Below, piece by piece: positions 43,099 through 53,795 of a stretch of 64,000 bases of DNA. The first letter of the stretch is position 1, and the number at the start of each line of letters is the position of its first letter. The notes beneath the pieces are model-generated. The model was not told where the DNA came from. It did no database searches and saw only the letters and a list, made by a program, of their open reading frames with translations. This DNA comes from Comamonas resistens (GTDB lineage Bacteria; Pseudomonadota; Gammaproteobacteria; Burkholderiales; Burkholderiaceae_C): assembly GCF_030064165.1 (NCBI RefSeq), contig NZ_CP125947.1:2356001-2420000 (forward strand), in the 5' to 3' direction. The position numbers and the translations under genes are program-made.

Positions 43099-44574
43099 AT
43101 GGCCAAGACTTTCATGGGGGTGCGCCTGCGCAGCCTGCGCGCCGAGCGCGGCATGACCCAGGCCGCGCTGGCCCAGGCGCTGGAGCTGTCCCCCAGTTAT
43201 CTGAATCAGATCGAGCAGGATCAGCGCCCGCTCACGGTGGCCGTGCTGCTCAAGATTCACAAGGTGCTGGGGGTCGATATCCAGCAGTTTTCCGAAGACG
43301 AAGAGGCGCGCCTGCTGGCCCAATTGCGCGATGCGTTGGCGGCCATGCCTCAGTCCGGGGCTGCCGTGCCTTTGCCCGAGCTGCGCGAGGTGGCGTCCAG
43401 GCTGCCGCAGCTGGCGCAGGCGCTGCTGGCCATGCACCAGCGCCATCTGGCAGATGCCGAGCGACTTGAAGCGCTGGCGGCGCGTTTGGGCGATGGTCGT
43501 TCAGCGTTGGAAGATCCAGAAGGGAAGAGCGATGCCGGCCAACGGCTGGCCGAGCCTGCGCGCCAGATGCCGTTTGAGGCCGTGCGTGACTTTTTCTTTG
43601 CCCACCGCAATCACTTTGACGCGCTGGACCGCGCGGCGGAAACCCTGGCCTTGCAGGCCAGGGAGCAAGTAAGTGCTCAGGGCGGCAGCCTGCAGGAATG
43701 GCTGCAGTTTCGGCTGCAGGCCAGACACAAGGTGCTGGTACTGCGCGGCGGCCATGGCGGGCAGGGAGGAGAGCATAGCCATCGCCACTTTGATGCCGCC
43801 ACGCGCACGCTGTATGTCGCGCCGCAGCTGCGGCCGGCCCAGCAGGCATTCCAGCTGGCCACTCAGCTGGCGCTGCTGGAGTTTGAGGCACTGTTTGAAG
43901 AGACACTCCAATCCACCCATTGGCAGGACGAGGCCACGCGGCGCCTGGCACGCATGGGCCTGGCCAACTATGTGGCCGGTGCTTTCGTGCTGCCCTATGG
44001 AGAATTTCTGCAGGCGGCAGAGAGCCTGCAGTACGACATCGATTTGCTGGCGCGTCGTTTTGGCGTGGGCTTCGAGACCGTGTGTCACCGCCTGTCGACC
44101 CTGCAGCGGGCCGAGGCGCCGGGCGTGCCTTTCTTCTTCATTCGCGTGGACCGGGCAGGCAATATCAGCAAACGCCAATCGGCCACGCATTTTCACTTTT
44201 CCAAGACCGGCGGCACCTGCCCGCTATGGGTGGTGTACGAGGCTTTCACCCAGCCGGGCCGCATCGTGCCGCAACTGGCCAGCATGCCCGACGGGCGGGT
44301 TTATCTCTGGGTGGCCCGCACCGTCAGCCGCGCTGGCCAGGGGTGGGGCGCGCCGGGCAAGACCTTCTCGATAGGTCTGGGCTGCGATCTGCAGCATGCG
44401 GCGCGGCTGGTGTATTCCAAGGGGCTGGACCTGCGCAGCCTGGATGCAGCCACGCCTATCGGCATGGGCTGCAAGGTCTGCGAGCGCAGCGCCTGCCCGC
44501 AGCGCGCCTTTCCGTTTGTGGGCAAGCCGCTGCGCGTCAATGAAAACGAGAGCGGCTTTGTGCCTTATGGTTGA
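43099..44574 (+). CDS. Short-chain fatty acyl-CoA regulator (ScfR/RamB/PrpQ-like)
   Basis: A 491-aa regulator: N-terminal XRE helix-turn-helix (LRAERGMTQAALAQALELSP, LNQIEQDQRPLT), a middle IrrE/ImmA-like region (FQLATQLALLEFEALFEETL) and a C-terminal DUF2083 domain with conserved cysteines (KTGGTCPLWVV; MGCKVCERSACPQRAFP). Proteins of this build sense acyl-CoAs such as propionyl- or acetyl-CoA and control prp or glyoxylate genes. ATG 43099 follows AAGGAG; the frame upstream of it covers the operator. It is divergent from prpC. Confidence 0.88.
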   Translation: MAKTFMGVRLRSLRAERGMTQAALAQALELSPSYLNQIEQDQRPLTVAVLLKIHKVLGVDIQQFSEDEEARLLAQLRDALAAMPQSGAAVPLPELREVASRLPQLAQALLAMHQRHLADAERLEALAARLGDGRSALEDPEGKSDAGQRLAEPARQMPFEAVRDFFFAHRNHFDALDRAAETLALQAREQVSAQGGSLQEWLQFRLQARHKVLVLRGGHGGQGGEHSHRHFDAATRTLYVAPQLRPAQQAFQLATQLALLEFEALFEETLQSTHWQDEATRRLARMGLANYVAGAFVLPYGEFLQAAESLQYDIDLLARRFGVGFETVCHRLSTLQRAEAPGVPFFFIRVDRAGNISKRQSATHFHFSKTGGTCPLWVVYEAFTQPGRIVPQLASMPDGRVYLWVARTVSRAGQGWGAPGKTFSIGLGCDLQHAARLVYSKGLDLRSLDAATPIGMGCKVCERSACPQRAFPFVGKPLRVNENESGFVPYG

Positions 44575-44664
44575 TGGCGGCCTGGTCGGGGCAGGCCGAT
44601 GGATGTGGAGGCCTAAAACCTGTTCAATGCGTTTAATTTAATGAAGCTTGGCCGAGCTTTGCGT

Positions 44665-44910
44665 TTATAGCTCGCTGATCTGTACGGAGGGCGTGATGCT
44701 CAGTGCTGCGTCAATCAGCACCCGCATGGCCAGGGCGGCGGTGGAGGCATCGCCCAGGTGGTCGATAAAGTAGAAGCCATCGGCCTCCAGCGCGAAGTCA
44801 TAGGCCGGCATCCGGCCTGGAGTTGCTTCTGAGGCGGGCAGCCTGCGTTGCAACTGTTCCGTGCCAAAGCCCTGGGGGACGGGAAAGCGGATCTTGTATT
44901 CAATGCCCAT
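44665..44910 (-). CDS. Hypothetical small protein, 81 aa
   Basis: Starts MGIEYKIRFPVP and ends SITPSVQISEL; alternating hydrophobic pattern (YDFALEADGFYFIDHLG) suggests a small alpha/beta fold. No family recognised. Third gene of the AhpD-like operon, 31 bp after the preceding gene and without a clear ribosome-binding site. The open frame extends upstream, but only the part after this ATG has protein-like character. Confidence 0.5.
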   Translation of the reverse strand: MGIEYKIRFPVPQGFGTEQLQRRLPASEATPGRMPAYDFALEADGFYFIDHLGDASTAALAMRVLIDAALSITPSVQISEL

Positions 44911-44941
44911 GCGCAGATTGTCGGAGAGACAGGCTTGCCGA

Positions 44942-45256
44942 TCACGCTTCCCAGCGCCGGTAGGCGGTATGCGCCAGGGCCTGGAGTGGCTGGGGGCTCG
45001 GAGCGGCCAGATGCTCTTCGTCCACAGACCATGGGCTAGGCAGGTCGGCCAGCACTTCGGTTGCGGCGATGGAGCATGCCTCGCGGGCATCTTCGCAAGG
45101 CAGGCCTTCATATTCAAAGCGCAGGCGCAGCAACTGGCGGGCAGCCTCGGCTTCTATGGAGGCCTGGCGCAGCTGCGGATGCACGGCACCCAGCAGTGCG
45201 CGCTGCAGCGACAGCAACAGGAAGCGCTGGTCTACGATCCGGGCGTCTGGCGGCAT
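44942..45256 (-). CDS. Hypothetical protein, 104 aa
   Basis: A helical acidic protein (IVDQRFLLLSLQRALLGAV, LLRLRFEYEGLPCEDAREAC) with no recognised domain. Its ATG overlaps the stop of the AhpD-like gene by one base, so it is coupled to it. Together with the 81-aa product it may be a partner of that enzyme or an unrelated small pair. Confidence 0.55.
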   Translation of the reverse strand: MPPDARIVDQRFLLLSLQRALLGAVHPQLRQASIEAEAARQLLRLRFEYEGLPCEDAREACSIAATEVLADLPSPWSVDEEHLAAPSPQPLQALAHTAYRRWEA

Positions 45257-45837
45257 CAGGCTTTCTTTTCTCGCGGCACGCGACCCATCAGGTAGAACTC
45301 GGGATTGGGCGTCATGCCTGCAAAGCTGGCCATGCGGTTGGACAGACCAAAGAAGGCGGTGATGGCGGCAATATCCCAGATGTCCTCGTCGTCAAAGCCA
45401 TGGGGGTAGAGCGCCTCATAGTCGGCATCGTCGATTTCATGGCTGCGCTGGCAGACCTTCATCGCAAAGTCCAGCATGGCGCGCTCGCGCGGGCTGAGGT
45501 CGGCCTTGCGGTAGTTGACCGCCACCTGGTCGGCGATCAGCGGCTTTTTCTCATAGATGCGCAGGATGGCGCCGTGCGCGACCACGCAGTACAGGCACTG
45601 GTTGGCTGCGCTGGTGGTGGTGACGATCATCTCGCGCTCGCCCTTGGTCAGCGATCCTTCCTCCTTGCCCATCAGCGCGTCGTGGTAGGCGAAGAAGGCC
45701 CGCCATTCGGCCGGGCGGCGCGCAAAGGCCAGAAAGACATTGGGAATGAAGCCCGATTTTTCCTGCACTTCCTGGATGCGCTGCCGGATGTCTTCGGGCA
45801 GGCTGTTCAGATCGGGAAAGGGGTAGCGGTTTTTCAT
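45256..45837 (-). CDS. Peroxidase-related protein, AhpD/carboxymuconolactone decarboxylase fold
   Basis: A 193-aa all-helical protein with the AhpD redox motif ANQCLYCVVAHGAI (CxxC followed by the His), preceded by KGEREMIVTTTS and an N-terminal KSGFIPNVFLAFARRP typical of peroxidase-related enzymes (YciW-like). It may reduce peroxides through its Cys pair. ATG 45837 follows CAAGGAGACAG. It heads a three-gene minus-strand operon with two unknown small genes; no dedicated reductase is near. Confidence 0.82.
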   Translation of the reverse strand: MKNRYPFPDLNSLPEDIRQRIQEVQEKSGFIPNVFLAFARRPAEWRAFFAYHDALMGKEEGSLTKGEREMIVTTTSAANQCLYCVVAHGAILRIYEKKPLIADQVAVNYRKADLSPRERAMLDFAMKVCQRSHEIDDADYEALYPHGFDDEDIWDIAAITAFFGLSNRMASFAGMTPNPEFYLMGRVPREKKA

Positions 45838-45978
45838 GGTGTCTGTCTCCTTGGCGGTCTTTTGGGCTGTGTGACTTTTGGCAGGCCAAGCATGACATGC
45901 GGATAGCCTCCAAAGCTGTCGTTTGTGTTGCAGATGCTGCTGTTTTATGTCTTTTTGCTTTGAAACCCTTGTACGTAC

Positions 45979-45994
45979 AGCGCTGACAGCTATT
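45979..45994. repeat. Half AGC repeat
   Basis: AGCGCTGACAGCTATT, one arm of the repeat, ending 4 bp before the LysE gene stop. Confidence 0.5.
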
Positions 45995-45998
45995 GAAT

Positions 45999-46661
45999 TC
46001 AAAGCATCTGTGGCGCGTTGACGCCTATCAGAAGCACGCCCAGGCCCAGCAGCACACAGCCCAGACTGCGATCGACCCAGGGGCGAATCGCCTGTACCTT
46101 GGGCTGCACCGAGGGGGCAGAAAAAAAGCAGGCCACCAGTGCAAACCAGGCTACATGGGCTGCGGCGATGAAAAGACCATAGGCCAGCTGTGCAGGCATG
46201 GCGACCGTGGGGCCCACGACCTGGGTGAAAAGACTGAGGATGAAGAGGGCCGTCTTGGGGTTGAGCGCATTGGTCAGAAAGCCCAGGCGGAAACAGACGA
46301 AGGCCTTGGGGGCACTGCACGCTAGGCGGGCATGGACCTGTTCCGGACATGGCTTGGCCTGCTCTGCTTGTGCGGCGGCAACACCCGCCTCGCGCCATAA
46401 GGCAATGCCCAGCCATACCAGATACGCGGCTCCCGTCCATTTGAGCGCCATGAACAGCCAGGGCAGGCGCTGCAGCAGCATGCCCAGACCCAGCAAGGTG
46501 TATGTGACATGCACGAGCACGCCGCAGCCTATGCCCAGTGCCACCCAGAGGCCGGCGCGGCGCGACTCCATCAGGCTGGTACGGGTCACCATCGCAAAGT
46601 CTGCGCCAGGGCTGATGACGGCGAGGGTGGTGATCAGTATGACGGCAGGCCAGGCATTCAT
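45999..46661 (-). CDS. LysE/RhtB-family amino acid exporter
   Basis: A 220-aa inner-membrane protein with about six hydrophobic segments. ISPGADFAMVTRTSLMESRRAGLW is the family signature (two pieces around residues 18-41), and GFLTNALNPKTALFILSLF the second conserved region. These proteins export amino acids or homoserine lactones. ATG 46661 (MNAWPAV) is preferred because it starts the first membrane helix. It is divergent from the LysR gene, 114 bp away, a common regulator/exporter arrangement. Confidence 0.88.
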   Translation of the reverse strand: MNAWPAVILITTLAVISPGADFAMVTRTSLMESRRAGLWVALGIGCGVLVHVTYTLLGLGMLLQRLPWLFMALKWTGAAYLVWLGIALWREAGVAAAQAEQAKPCPEQVHARLACSAPKAFVCFRLGFLTNALNPKTALFILSLFTQVVGPTVAMPAQLAYGLFIAAAHVAWFALVACFFSAPSVQPKVQAIRPWVDRSLGCVLLGLGVLLIGVNAPQML

Positions 46662-46775
46662 GAGATATTTGATTGAGTTGAGATCACGGTTTGCCAGATG
46701 CATCGGTTTGATGGAAATGGCTTGATATCGATAATTCAAGGTGACTTTAAACAAGTGACCATCATTTGACTAACG

Positions 46776-47750
46776 ATGATTTCTCAAGATATTGGTGATT
46801 CAGATTCACAGATTGAGGCAACGCCAGCCCAGGTCGGTGCCCAGCGCCTGCCGTCGCTGCTTGCGTTGCGCTGCTTTGAAGCAGCGGCCCGGCTGGAGAG
46901 CTTCAGCCGCGCGGCCGATGAGTTGCATCTGACCCATGGCGCCGTCAGCCGTGCGGTGCGCTCGGTGGAGGAAGAGCTGGGCACGCCCTTGTTCGAGCGG
47001 CGCAATCGCCGTGTCTTCCTCAACGACCATGGGCGTGTGCTGTTCGAGGGCGTGCATGCGGGGTTGGCGCAGATGGCCCGCGCAGCGGATGCCGTGCGCC
47101 AGCGCGTGGCGCGGCGCGCGCTGCTGCTGTCTTGCGAGCCCACGCTGCTGATGCGCTGGCTGATTCCGCGCTGGGGCGAATTTCAGGCGCAGCATCCCGA
47201 CATCACCGTGCATCTGGTCGCAGGCGGCGGCGCGGTGGACTGGGGTAGCGGCATGGATCTGGCCATACGCCGCAATGACTTTGACTGGGGCCGCTCCACG
47301 CATGCCGTGCCATTGTGTGCCGAGCAGATCGGACCGGTCTGTCAGCCGCAAAAGCTGGCGCGGTTTTTTGACCAGGGCCTTGATGGGCGCTACGCGCTGC
47401 GCTCCGACGCGCCTTTGCTGCAGAGCAAGACCCGGGCACATGCCTGGGACGATTGGCAGAAAAACACCTCAAATCGCCAGGAACGCCTTGTGTATCAAGC
47501 GCAAGCAGCTAGCAATTTGATATTCGAGCATTTCTATCTGAGCCTGCAGGCCGCCGGTGCCGGACTGGGCGTGGCCATGGGGCCGCAACTCCTGGTGCGC
47601 GATGAGCTGGAGGCTGGGCGTTTGCTGGCGCCGCTGGGCTTTGTGGCCGATGGGTCGCAGTATTGCCTGCTGGCTTCTGCGGCCTGGGCACCCGGCAGTG
47701 CGCAGCAAAAGCTGTGCGACTGGCTGCTGCAACGCATGCGCGAAGCCTGA
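46776..47750 (+). CDS. LysR-type regulator (GcvA-like)
   Basis: A 324-aa regulator. LPSLLALRCFEAAARLESFS and AADELHLTHGAVSRAVRSVE are the GcvA-type HTH; the effector domain includes VDWGSGMDLAIRRNDFDWG and GAGLGVAMGPQLLVRDEL. A block at residues 238-249 (LVYQAQAASNLI) is encoded by an AGC-type repeat (47488-47513) that has been read through as protein. It probably controls the divergent LysE exporter. Confidence 0.87.
   Translation: MISQDIGDSDSQIEATPAQVGAQRLPSLLALRCFEAAARLESFSRAADELHLTHGAVSRAVRSVEEELGTPLFERRNRRVFLNDHGRVLFEGVHAGLAQMARAADAVRQRVARRALLLSCEPTLLMRWLIPRWGEFQAQHPDITVHLVAGGGAVDWGSGMDLAIRRNDFDWGRSTHAVPLCAEQIGPVCQPQKLARFFDQGLDGRYALRSDAPLLQSKTRAHAWDDWQKNTSNRQERLVYQAQAASNLIFEHFYLSLQAAGAGLGVAMGPQLLVRDELEAGRLLAPLGFVADGSQYCLLASAAWAPGSAQQKLCDWLLQRMREA
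47488..47513. repeat. AGC repeat arm inside a LysR coding sequence
   Basis: TTGTGTATCAAGCGCAAGC at 47489-47507, followed by AGCTAGC, matches the reverse of the intergenic copy at 37218 (one base different over the TATCAAGCGCAAGCAGCTA core). The frame stays open. Confidence 0.65.
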
Positions 47751-47752
47751 GG

Positions 47753-48208
47753 CTAGCTGCCTGGGCGAGTCGAGGCGGCGCGGGGCTTGCGCTGTTTGCT
47801 GCTGGATGGTGTCAGGGCCTTGATCTCTCCGGCGCTGGCTGCGCGCATCAGCCGCTGGAACGTGGGGCAGTCCATGTGGCTGGCCTCGGGGCAGACGGCG
47901 GCATGGCGCAGACTATCGCGCACGGCTTTGAGGCGGCGAATCCTTTGCTCAAGCTCATCGGCCTTGGCCGTCAGCATCTCGCGCTTGATCTGCGGCTTTT
48001 CCTTGGGTGGCAGCATGGTGGCGATCTCCTGAAGGGAAAAGCCCGCGGCGCGGCCCAGGGCTATGACGGCCAGTTGATCAAGGATATGACGGTTGAACAC
48101 TCGGCGTTGACCCTGGCGGCCTATGGACTGGATCAGCCCTTTCTCTTCATAAAAACGGATGGCGGAGGTGCTGAGTCCGCTGCGCTGCGCGACTTCTGAA
48201 ATATCCAT
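47753..48208 (-). CDS. MerR-family regulator
   Basis: A 151-aa regulator: winged HTH (MDISEVAQRSGLSTSAIRFY, EEKGLI), dimerisation helix with KREMLTAKADELEQRIRRLK, and a Cys pair in AVCPEASHMDCPTF that could bind a metal or sense redox (SoxR/YfmP-like spacing is not matched). Basic tail SSKQRKPRAAS. Divergent from the DUF2938 gene, whose promoter has the elongated MerR-type spacer. Confidence 0.85.
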   Translation of the reverse strand: MDISEVAQRSGLSTSAIRFYEEKGLIQSIGRQGQRRVFNRHILDQLAVIALGRAAGFSLQEIATMLPPKEKPQIKREMLTAKADELEQRIRRLKAVRDSLRHAAVCPEASHMDCPTFQRLMRAASAGEIKALTPSSSKQRKPRAASTRPGS

Positions 48209-48234
48209 GGCTTGCCCCTTGCGTTCAAGTTCAC

Positions 48235-48265
48235 TTGAACTTCTACAGTCTGCGTGAACTGTAGT
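48235..48265 (+). promoter_or_regulatory. MerR-type promoter with 19-bp spacer
   Basis: -35 TTGAAC (48235-48240), 19 bp, -10 TGTAGT (48260-48265). The spacer carries the inverse pair CTACAGT (48243-48249) and ACTGTAG (48258-48264); a second pair, AAGTTCA and TGAACTT (48227-48242), overlaps the -35. Overlong spacers with a central dyad are the hallmark of MerR-activated promoters. Confidence 0.75.
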
Positions 48266-48289
48266 CGGACGCAAGAAAGAGGTGCTGGA

Positions 48290-48772
48290 ATGGGTGAATC
48301 GGCTGGGCTGGTGTTGGCCGCGACGGTAGGCCTGGGGGCGACCGTGGTGATGGATTTATGGTGCTGGTGGCTGAGGAGCATGGGCGTTGCCACCTTGGAC
48401 TACGCCATGCTGGGGCGCTGGTGCGGCCATTGGTTGCATGGGCGCTGGTTCCACGTGCCGATTCAGAAGTCGCATGCGATCGGTGCGGAAAAGCCGCTGG
48501 GATGGGTGCTGCATTATCTGACGGGCATGGTGTTTGCCGTGGCTTGGCTGGAGTGGTTCGGGCCTTGGCCCGGCGTCTGGACAGCCTTGCTTTTCGGTGT
48601 TCTCACCTTGGTGCTGCCCTGGCTGGTCATGCAGCCTGCTTTGGGGGCGGGGCTGGCAGCATCGAAAACCCCAAGGCCCTGGCTGAGTCGGGGCATGAGT
48701 CTGACCACGCATGCCATCTTCGGCCTGGCAATGTGGGCTTGCTGGAGGCTGTTGATGCTTTTTCAGTCCTAG
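48290..48772 (+). CDS. DUF2938-family membrane protein
   Basis: A 160-aa protein with four predicted membrane helices (GLVLAATVGLGATVVMDLW; LHYLTGMVFAVAWLEWF; WTALLFGVLTLVLPWLVMQ; THAIFGLAMWACWRLLMLF) and the family motif GRWFHVPIQKSHAIGAEKPL between helices 1 and 2. Function unknown. AAGAGG precedes ATG 48290. It is paired head-to-head with the MerR gene, whose operator-like promoter is in front of it, so it is likely induced by the MerR ligand. Confidence 0.82.
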   Translation: MGESAGLVLAATVGLGATVVMDLWCWWLRSMGVATLDYAMLGRWCGHWLHGRWFHVPIQKSHAIGAEKPLGWVLHYLTGMVFAVAWLEWFGPWPGVWTALLFGVLTLVLPWLVMQPALGAGLAASKTPRPWLSRGMSLTTHAIFGLAMWACWRLLMLFQS

Positions 48773-48850
48773 CCGGGTGCGCCTGGCCGTCACCCATCCT
48801 GGCCAATTTCTTGGAAGACAATGGCGGCCATGGAAGAAAAAGGATGCGCT

Positions 48851-49342
48851 ATGAGCGAAGAAAAGCAAACGACAGACTGGGCCGCCTGGAGCCGCGAGTC
48901 CGTGGAAATGATGGTGGCGAAGAACGCCGAATGGCCACGCCAGTTTGGCCTGCAAGGCACTCCCGCCTATCGCTGGGACCTTGATAGTGCCACTTTGGTG
49001 ATGAACGGCCCACTGCACGAGGTGGTGGCTACCGTGTGCCTGGTGGGCACGACCAGCGACAGCGAAGGCAGTTTTCTGTGGAGCTGGGCCAATGAGGCCA
49101 TTCCCAGGCAGCATGGCGAGGCACTGGAAGTGGTGCACGATTTTGGCCGCGAAAACCAGCTGTCCCTGCTGACCACACCCCGTATCCAGGGTGGCCGCCC
49201 CGAGGCCACCGAATGCCTGTGCATTGCCGCCCGCCTGCAGCGCGCCATGGGCACTTTCATCGACCAGCAAGGCGATGTGACGCTGTACTTCACCATCCTG
49301 CATCTGCAAATAGCGGTGGACAGCGAGCTTCGGCCCAACTGA
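48851..49342 (+). CDS. DUF6882-like protein
   Basis: A 163-aa soluble protein. The central GSFLWSWANEAIP and the final LQRAMGTFIDQQGDVTLYF resemble the DUF6882 pattern, a family of unknown function often found near polymorphic-toxin immunity genes. An ATG at 48821 is also open; 48851 follows AAAAAGGA at better spacing. Next gene begins 39 bp later and is also a small-domain orphan. Confidence 0.65.
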   Translation: MSEEKQTTDWAAWSRESVEMMVAKNAEWPRQFGLQGTPAYRWDLDSATLVMNGPLHEVVATVCLVGTTSDSEGSFLWSWANEAIPRQHGEALEVVHDFGRENQLSLLTTPRIQGGRPEATECLCIAARLQRAMGTFIDQQGDVTLYFTILHLQIAVDSELRPN

Positions 49343-49381
49343 GCGGCATTACAAGTCGCGACGGACCAGGGAGTCAATGTC

Positions 49382-50485
49382 ATGGGTTTGCTGAACTGGA
49401 TGAAAACCAAAAGCGGGGGCAGGCAGGGTGGGCCATCGCCCGAGCGTCTGTGCATCGACATTGGTCAGGAGGGCTTGCGCATCAATGGCAGCTTGTTGCC
49501 AGAGCTGACGCTGGCGGCGCTGGATGCGTTTCTGGGCTCCCATCGCGAGGCTCAGCAGGTTCGCAGCAGCCCCGACGAGCCCGTGGACCCGCTCAAGCTT
49601 GTGGCGATCTGGGATGCCGCGGGGGTGCGCGCTTTCAGCGATGACAGCGTGCATGCCTCCGAGCTGGAGTTGCGGCTGGCCGAGGACCCGGCCTGGGAGA
49701 GCAGCGTTCAATACGACTTCTTCGCGCTGAACCCGCGCAATGTGTTTGCCGGCGTCTTTACCGTCGAGGGGCTGCCGCTATTGCAGGCCGTGCCGCAGAA
49801 GGTGCTCAGAGAGGTTTACTCTTTTGCGGAATGGAAGACCGGCAACTGGGATGTCATGGTGATGCTGCGCGAGGAACTGGGTGAGGTGATTTCGAGCATG
49901 CCGTTTTCCGAGCGGCTGAAGAAGCTGGAAACCGACGACATTGCCGATCTGGTGCGCGCGGCGCCGCAACCGTTTCGCGAGGTATGCATCAGCCGCTCTG
50001 CGGCCCCACCGAAGCCGGTCAAGTCCTCCAAAAAATGGAAGCTGCCCAAGCCTCAGGGCGCAGTGCTTCACTTCAGCCATCTGCCCTTCAAACTGGCGGT
50101 GGTGCAGGAGCTGATGTACCAGCAAGAACGCCTGAAACCCCGGTTCGATGTCCATGACTTTGCCAGGCACCATGCAAAGCGCGATATAGACCCCAATAGC
50201 TACTACTTCGAGATGATTCCCGAAGTCAAAGCCTGGTTTGACGGTTTACCCGTGCCTGCATCATTGGCCGAACATGTGCAGCGGCTGAGCTTTGATGGCG
50301 GCAATGACATCTATCTGGAGTTGATTCCCCAATGGGATGGCGAGGACGAGCAGTTCAATGTGACTGCGTTGTCAGCGCAGGAGTTGGCGCAGTTTCCCCA
50401 GTTGCGCGAAGTCAGCGGCAGTCACTGGCTGTCGCCCGAGGCCATCGAATTGCTGACCCGCCATGGGGTTGCCGTGCTGGACTGA
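49382..50485 (+). CDS. DUF7738/DUF6892-like two-domain protein
   Basis: A 367-aa soluble protein. The N-terminus (RLCIDIGQEGLRINGSLLP, then TLAALDAFLG) looks like the DUF7738 domain; the C-terminal half (LPFKLAVVQELMYQQERLKP; RLSFDGGNDIYLELIPQWDG; FNVTALSAQELAQFPQL) looks like DUF6892. A linker with PPKPVKSSKKWKLPKPQ separates them. Both families occur in bacterial effector/immunity surroundings, but no toxin is visible here. Function unknown. Confidence 0.65.
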   Translation: MGLLNWMKTKSGGRQGGPSPERLCIDIGQEGLRINGSLLPELTLAALDAFLGSHREAQQVRSSPDEPVDPLKLVAIWDAAGVRAFSDDSVHASELELRLAEDPAWESSVQYDFFALNPRNVFAGVFTVEGLPLLQAVPQKVLREVYSFAEWKTGNWDVMVMLREELGEVISSMPFSERLKKLETDDIADLVRAAPQPFREVCISRSAAPPKPVKSSKKWKLPKPQGAVLHFSHLPFKLAVVQELMYQQERLKPRFDVHDFARHHAKRDIDPNSYYFEMIPEVKAWFDGLPVPASLAEHVQRLSFDGGNDIYLELIPQWDGEDEQFNVTALSAQELAQFPQLREVSGSHWLSPEAIELLTRHGVAVLD

Positions 50486-50635
50486 GCGGGCCGCCTGACC
50501 GCCCGGTCTCAGGGCGTCGAAGAAATGGCCCGGTCATGGAATCCGGATCGTCGGGCATCGCAGCAGCGGCTGGATGCCGGTGGCCGTGCCCACGGTCGAG
50601 CGCGCGTTGCCACCCGGTTTGAAATAATTGCCCAA

Positions 50636-50663
50636 AAGAAAACGCCCCGAAGGGCGTTTTCTT
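50636..50663 (-). terminator. Intrinsic terminator of katG
   Basis: AAGAAAACGCCC (50636-50647), loop CGAA, GGGCGTTTTCTT (50652-50663). On the minus strand the stem ends in TTTTCTTTT. Confidence 0.9.
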
Positions 50664-50683
50664 GATCGGGCAGCGGCGGTGCC

Positions 50684-52900
<2,217 letters not shown>

Positions 52901-52934
52901 TCAACGTTTCCGACAAGTCGGGGGAAAGAGTGTT

Positions 52935-52976
52935 GATATAAAAAATATCGACAGTTCAAAACCAATAGTTATTGGT
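52935..52976 (-). promoter_or_regulatory. Palindromes upstream of katG
   Basis: GATAT-AAAAA-ATATC (52935-52949) and ACCAATA-GT-TATTGGT (52961-52976) lie 47-88 bp before the katG start in an AT-rich patch. An oxidative-stress regulator such as OxyR is expected to bind here, but the half-site spacing does not match the ATAG-N7-CTAT rule well. Confidence 0.35.
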
Positions 52977-53178
52977 AATTGGTTGAAATGAATTATCGGT
53001 GCAGCCTTTGCACAGCGGGCGTGTTTTGCTATTGAAATGCTTAAGCAGCGCCATAGCGATAAATATGCACCGCAGTGTTGCCAACACGGAAACCAAGCGT
53101 AGGCCAGGCTGGCGACAGGCACAAGACGGCGGGATCAAAAAACGGGTTTGACCTACCGCCTTGCGGTGCATGTAGGGC

Positions 53179-53721
53179 TCAACCCGCGACCAGTTTGTGC
53201 ACCAGGTCTGCCGCAGTCGATGCACCGTATTTGCGCATCAGCCGGGCGCGGTAAATCTCCACCGTGCGGTGGCTGATGTCGAGCGCACGGCCGATTTCCT
53301 TGGAGGTCAGACCTTCGAGCAGGCGCGCTGCCACCTCGCGTTCGCGTCCTGTGAGTTCAGCCTTGACGGTGCGCTGGGCGCTGAGGTCTTCAAAGCTCCA
53401 GATGCCCGAGGCATGCGGATCGTTGCGGTCCAGCGTGCGGCCGCTGACATGGCACCAGAAAGTCTCGCCATTGGCGCGCTTCATGATGCGGTTGTCGCTG
53501 TAAAAGCCCTTGGTGTTGAGGATGGGCGCAATGCGCGCGCCCAGACGTTCGTATTCATCGACGCTGGGGTAAAGCACCTGAAACGTCTGACCTATGAGTA
53601 CTTCGCGCGATGCATGGAACATTTCACACAGTTGGCGATTACAGTCAATCATGATGCGGTTGCGCGAGATGACTAGACCTACAGGGGCTGCGTCGAAGGC
53701 CAGCCGGTAATCCACAACCAT
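53179..53721 (-). CDS. PAS-LuxR transcriptional regulator
   Basis: A 180-aa regulator: N-terminal PAS domain (YRLAFDAAPVGLVISRNRIM to about residue 115) and a C-terminal LuxR-type HTH (LTGREREVAARLLEGLTSKE, then IGRALDISHRTVEIYRARLM). There is no receiver domain, so the PAS ligand is probably the signal. It is divergent from scoAB (74 bp between starts) with a 22-bp palindrome in the gap, so regulation of the CoA-transferase genes is likely. Confidence 0.87.
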   Translation of the reverse strand: MVVDYRLAFDAAPVGLVISRNRIMIDCNRQLCEMFHASREVLIGQTFQVLYPSVDEYERLGARIAPILNTKGFYSDNRIMKRANGETFWCHVSGRTLDRNDPHASGIWSFEDLSAQRTVKAELTGREREVAARLLEGLTSKEIGRALDISHRTVEIYRARLMRKYGASTAADLVHKLVAG

Positions 53722-53741
53722 AGTGAAGCTCTTTACGAAAA

Positions 53742-53763
53742 ACTACTTACTTGAGTACGTAGT
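53742..53763 (+). promoter_or_regulatory. 22-bp palindrome between PAS-LuxR gene and scoA
   Basis: Reads ACTAC, T, TACT, TG, AGTA, C, GTAGT: a near-perfect dyad of 11-base half sites, 33 bp before scoA. It is the best candidate operator for the divergent LuxR-type regulator. Confidence 0.65.
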
Positions 53764-53795
53764 ATCGTAGCGCATCCAATTTAAAGGAGACATGT

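Noticed and set aside
52935..52976. OxyR site upstream of katG
   Set aside because: Palindromes are present but their half-site spacing does not match the OxyR consensus, so they are listed only as palindromes.
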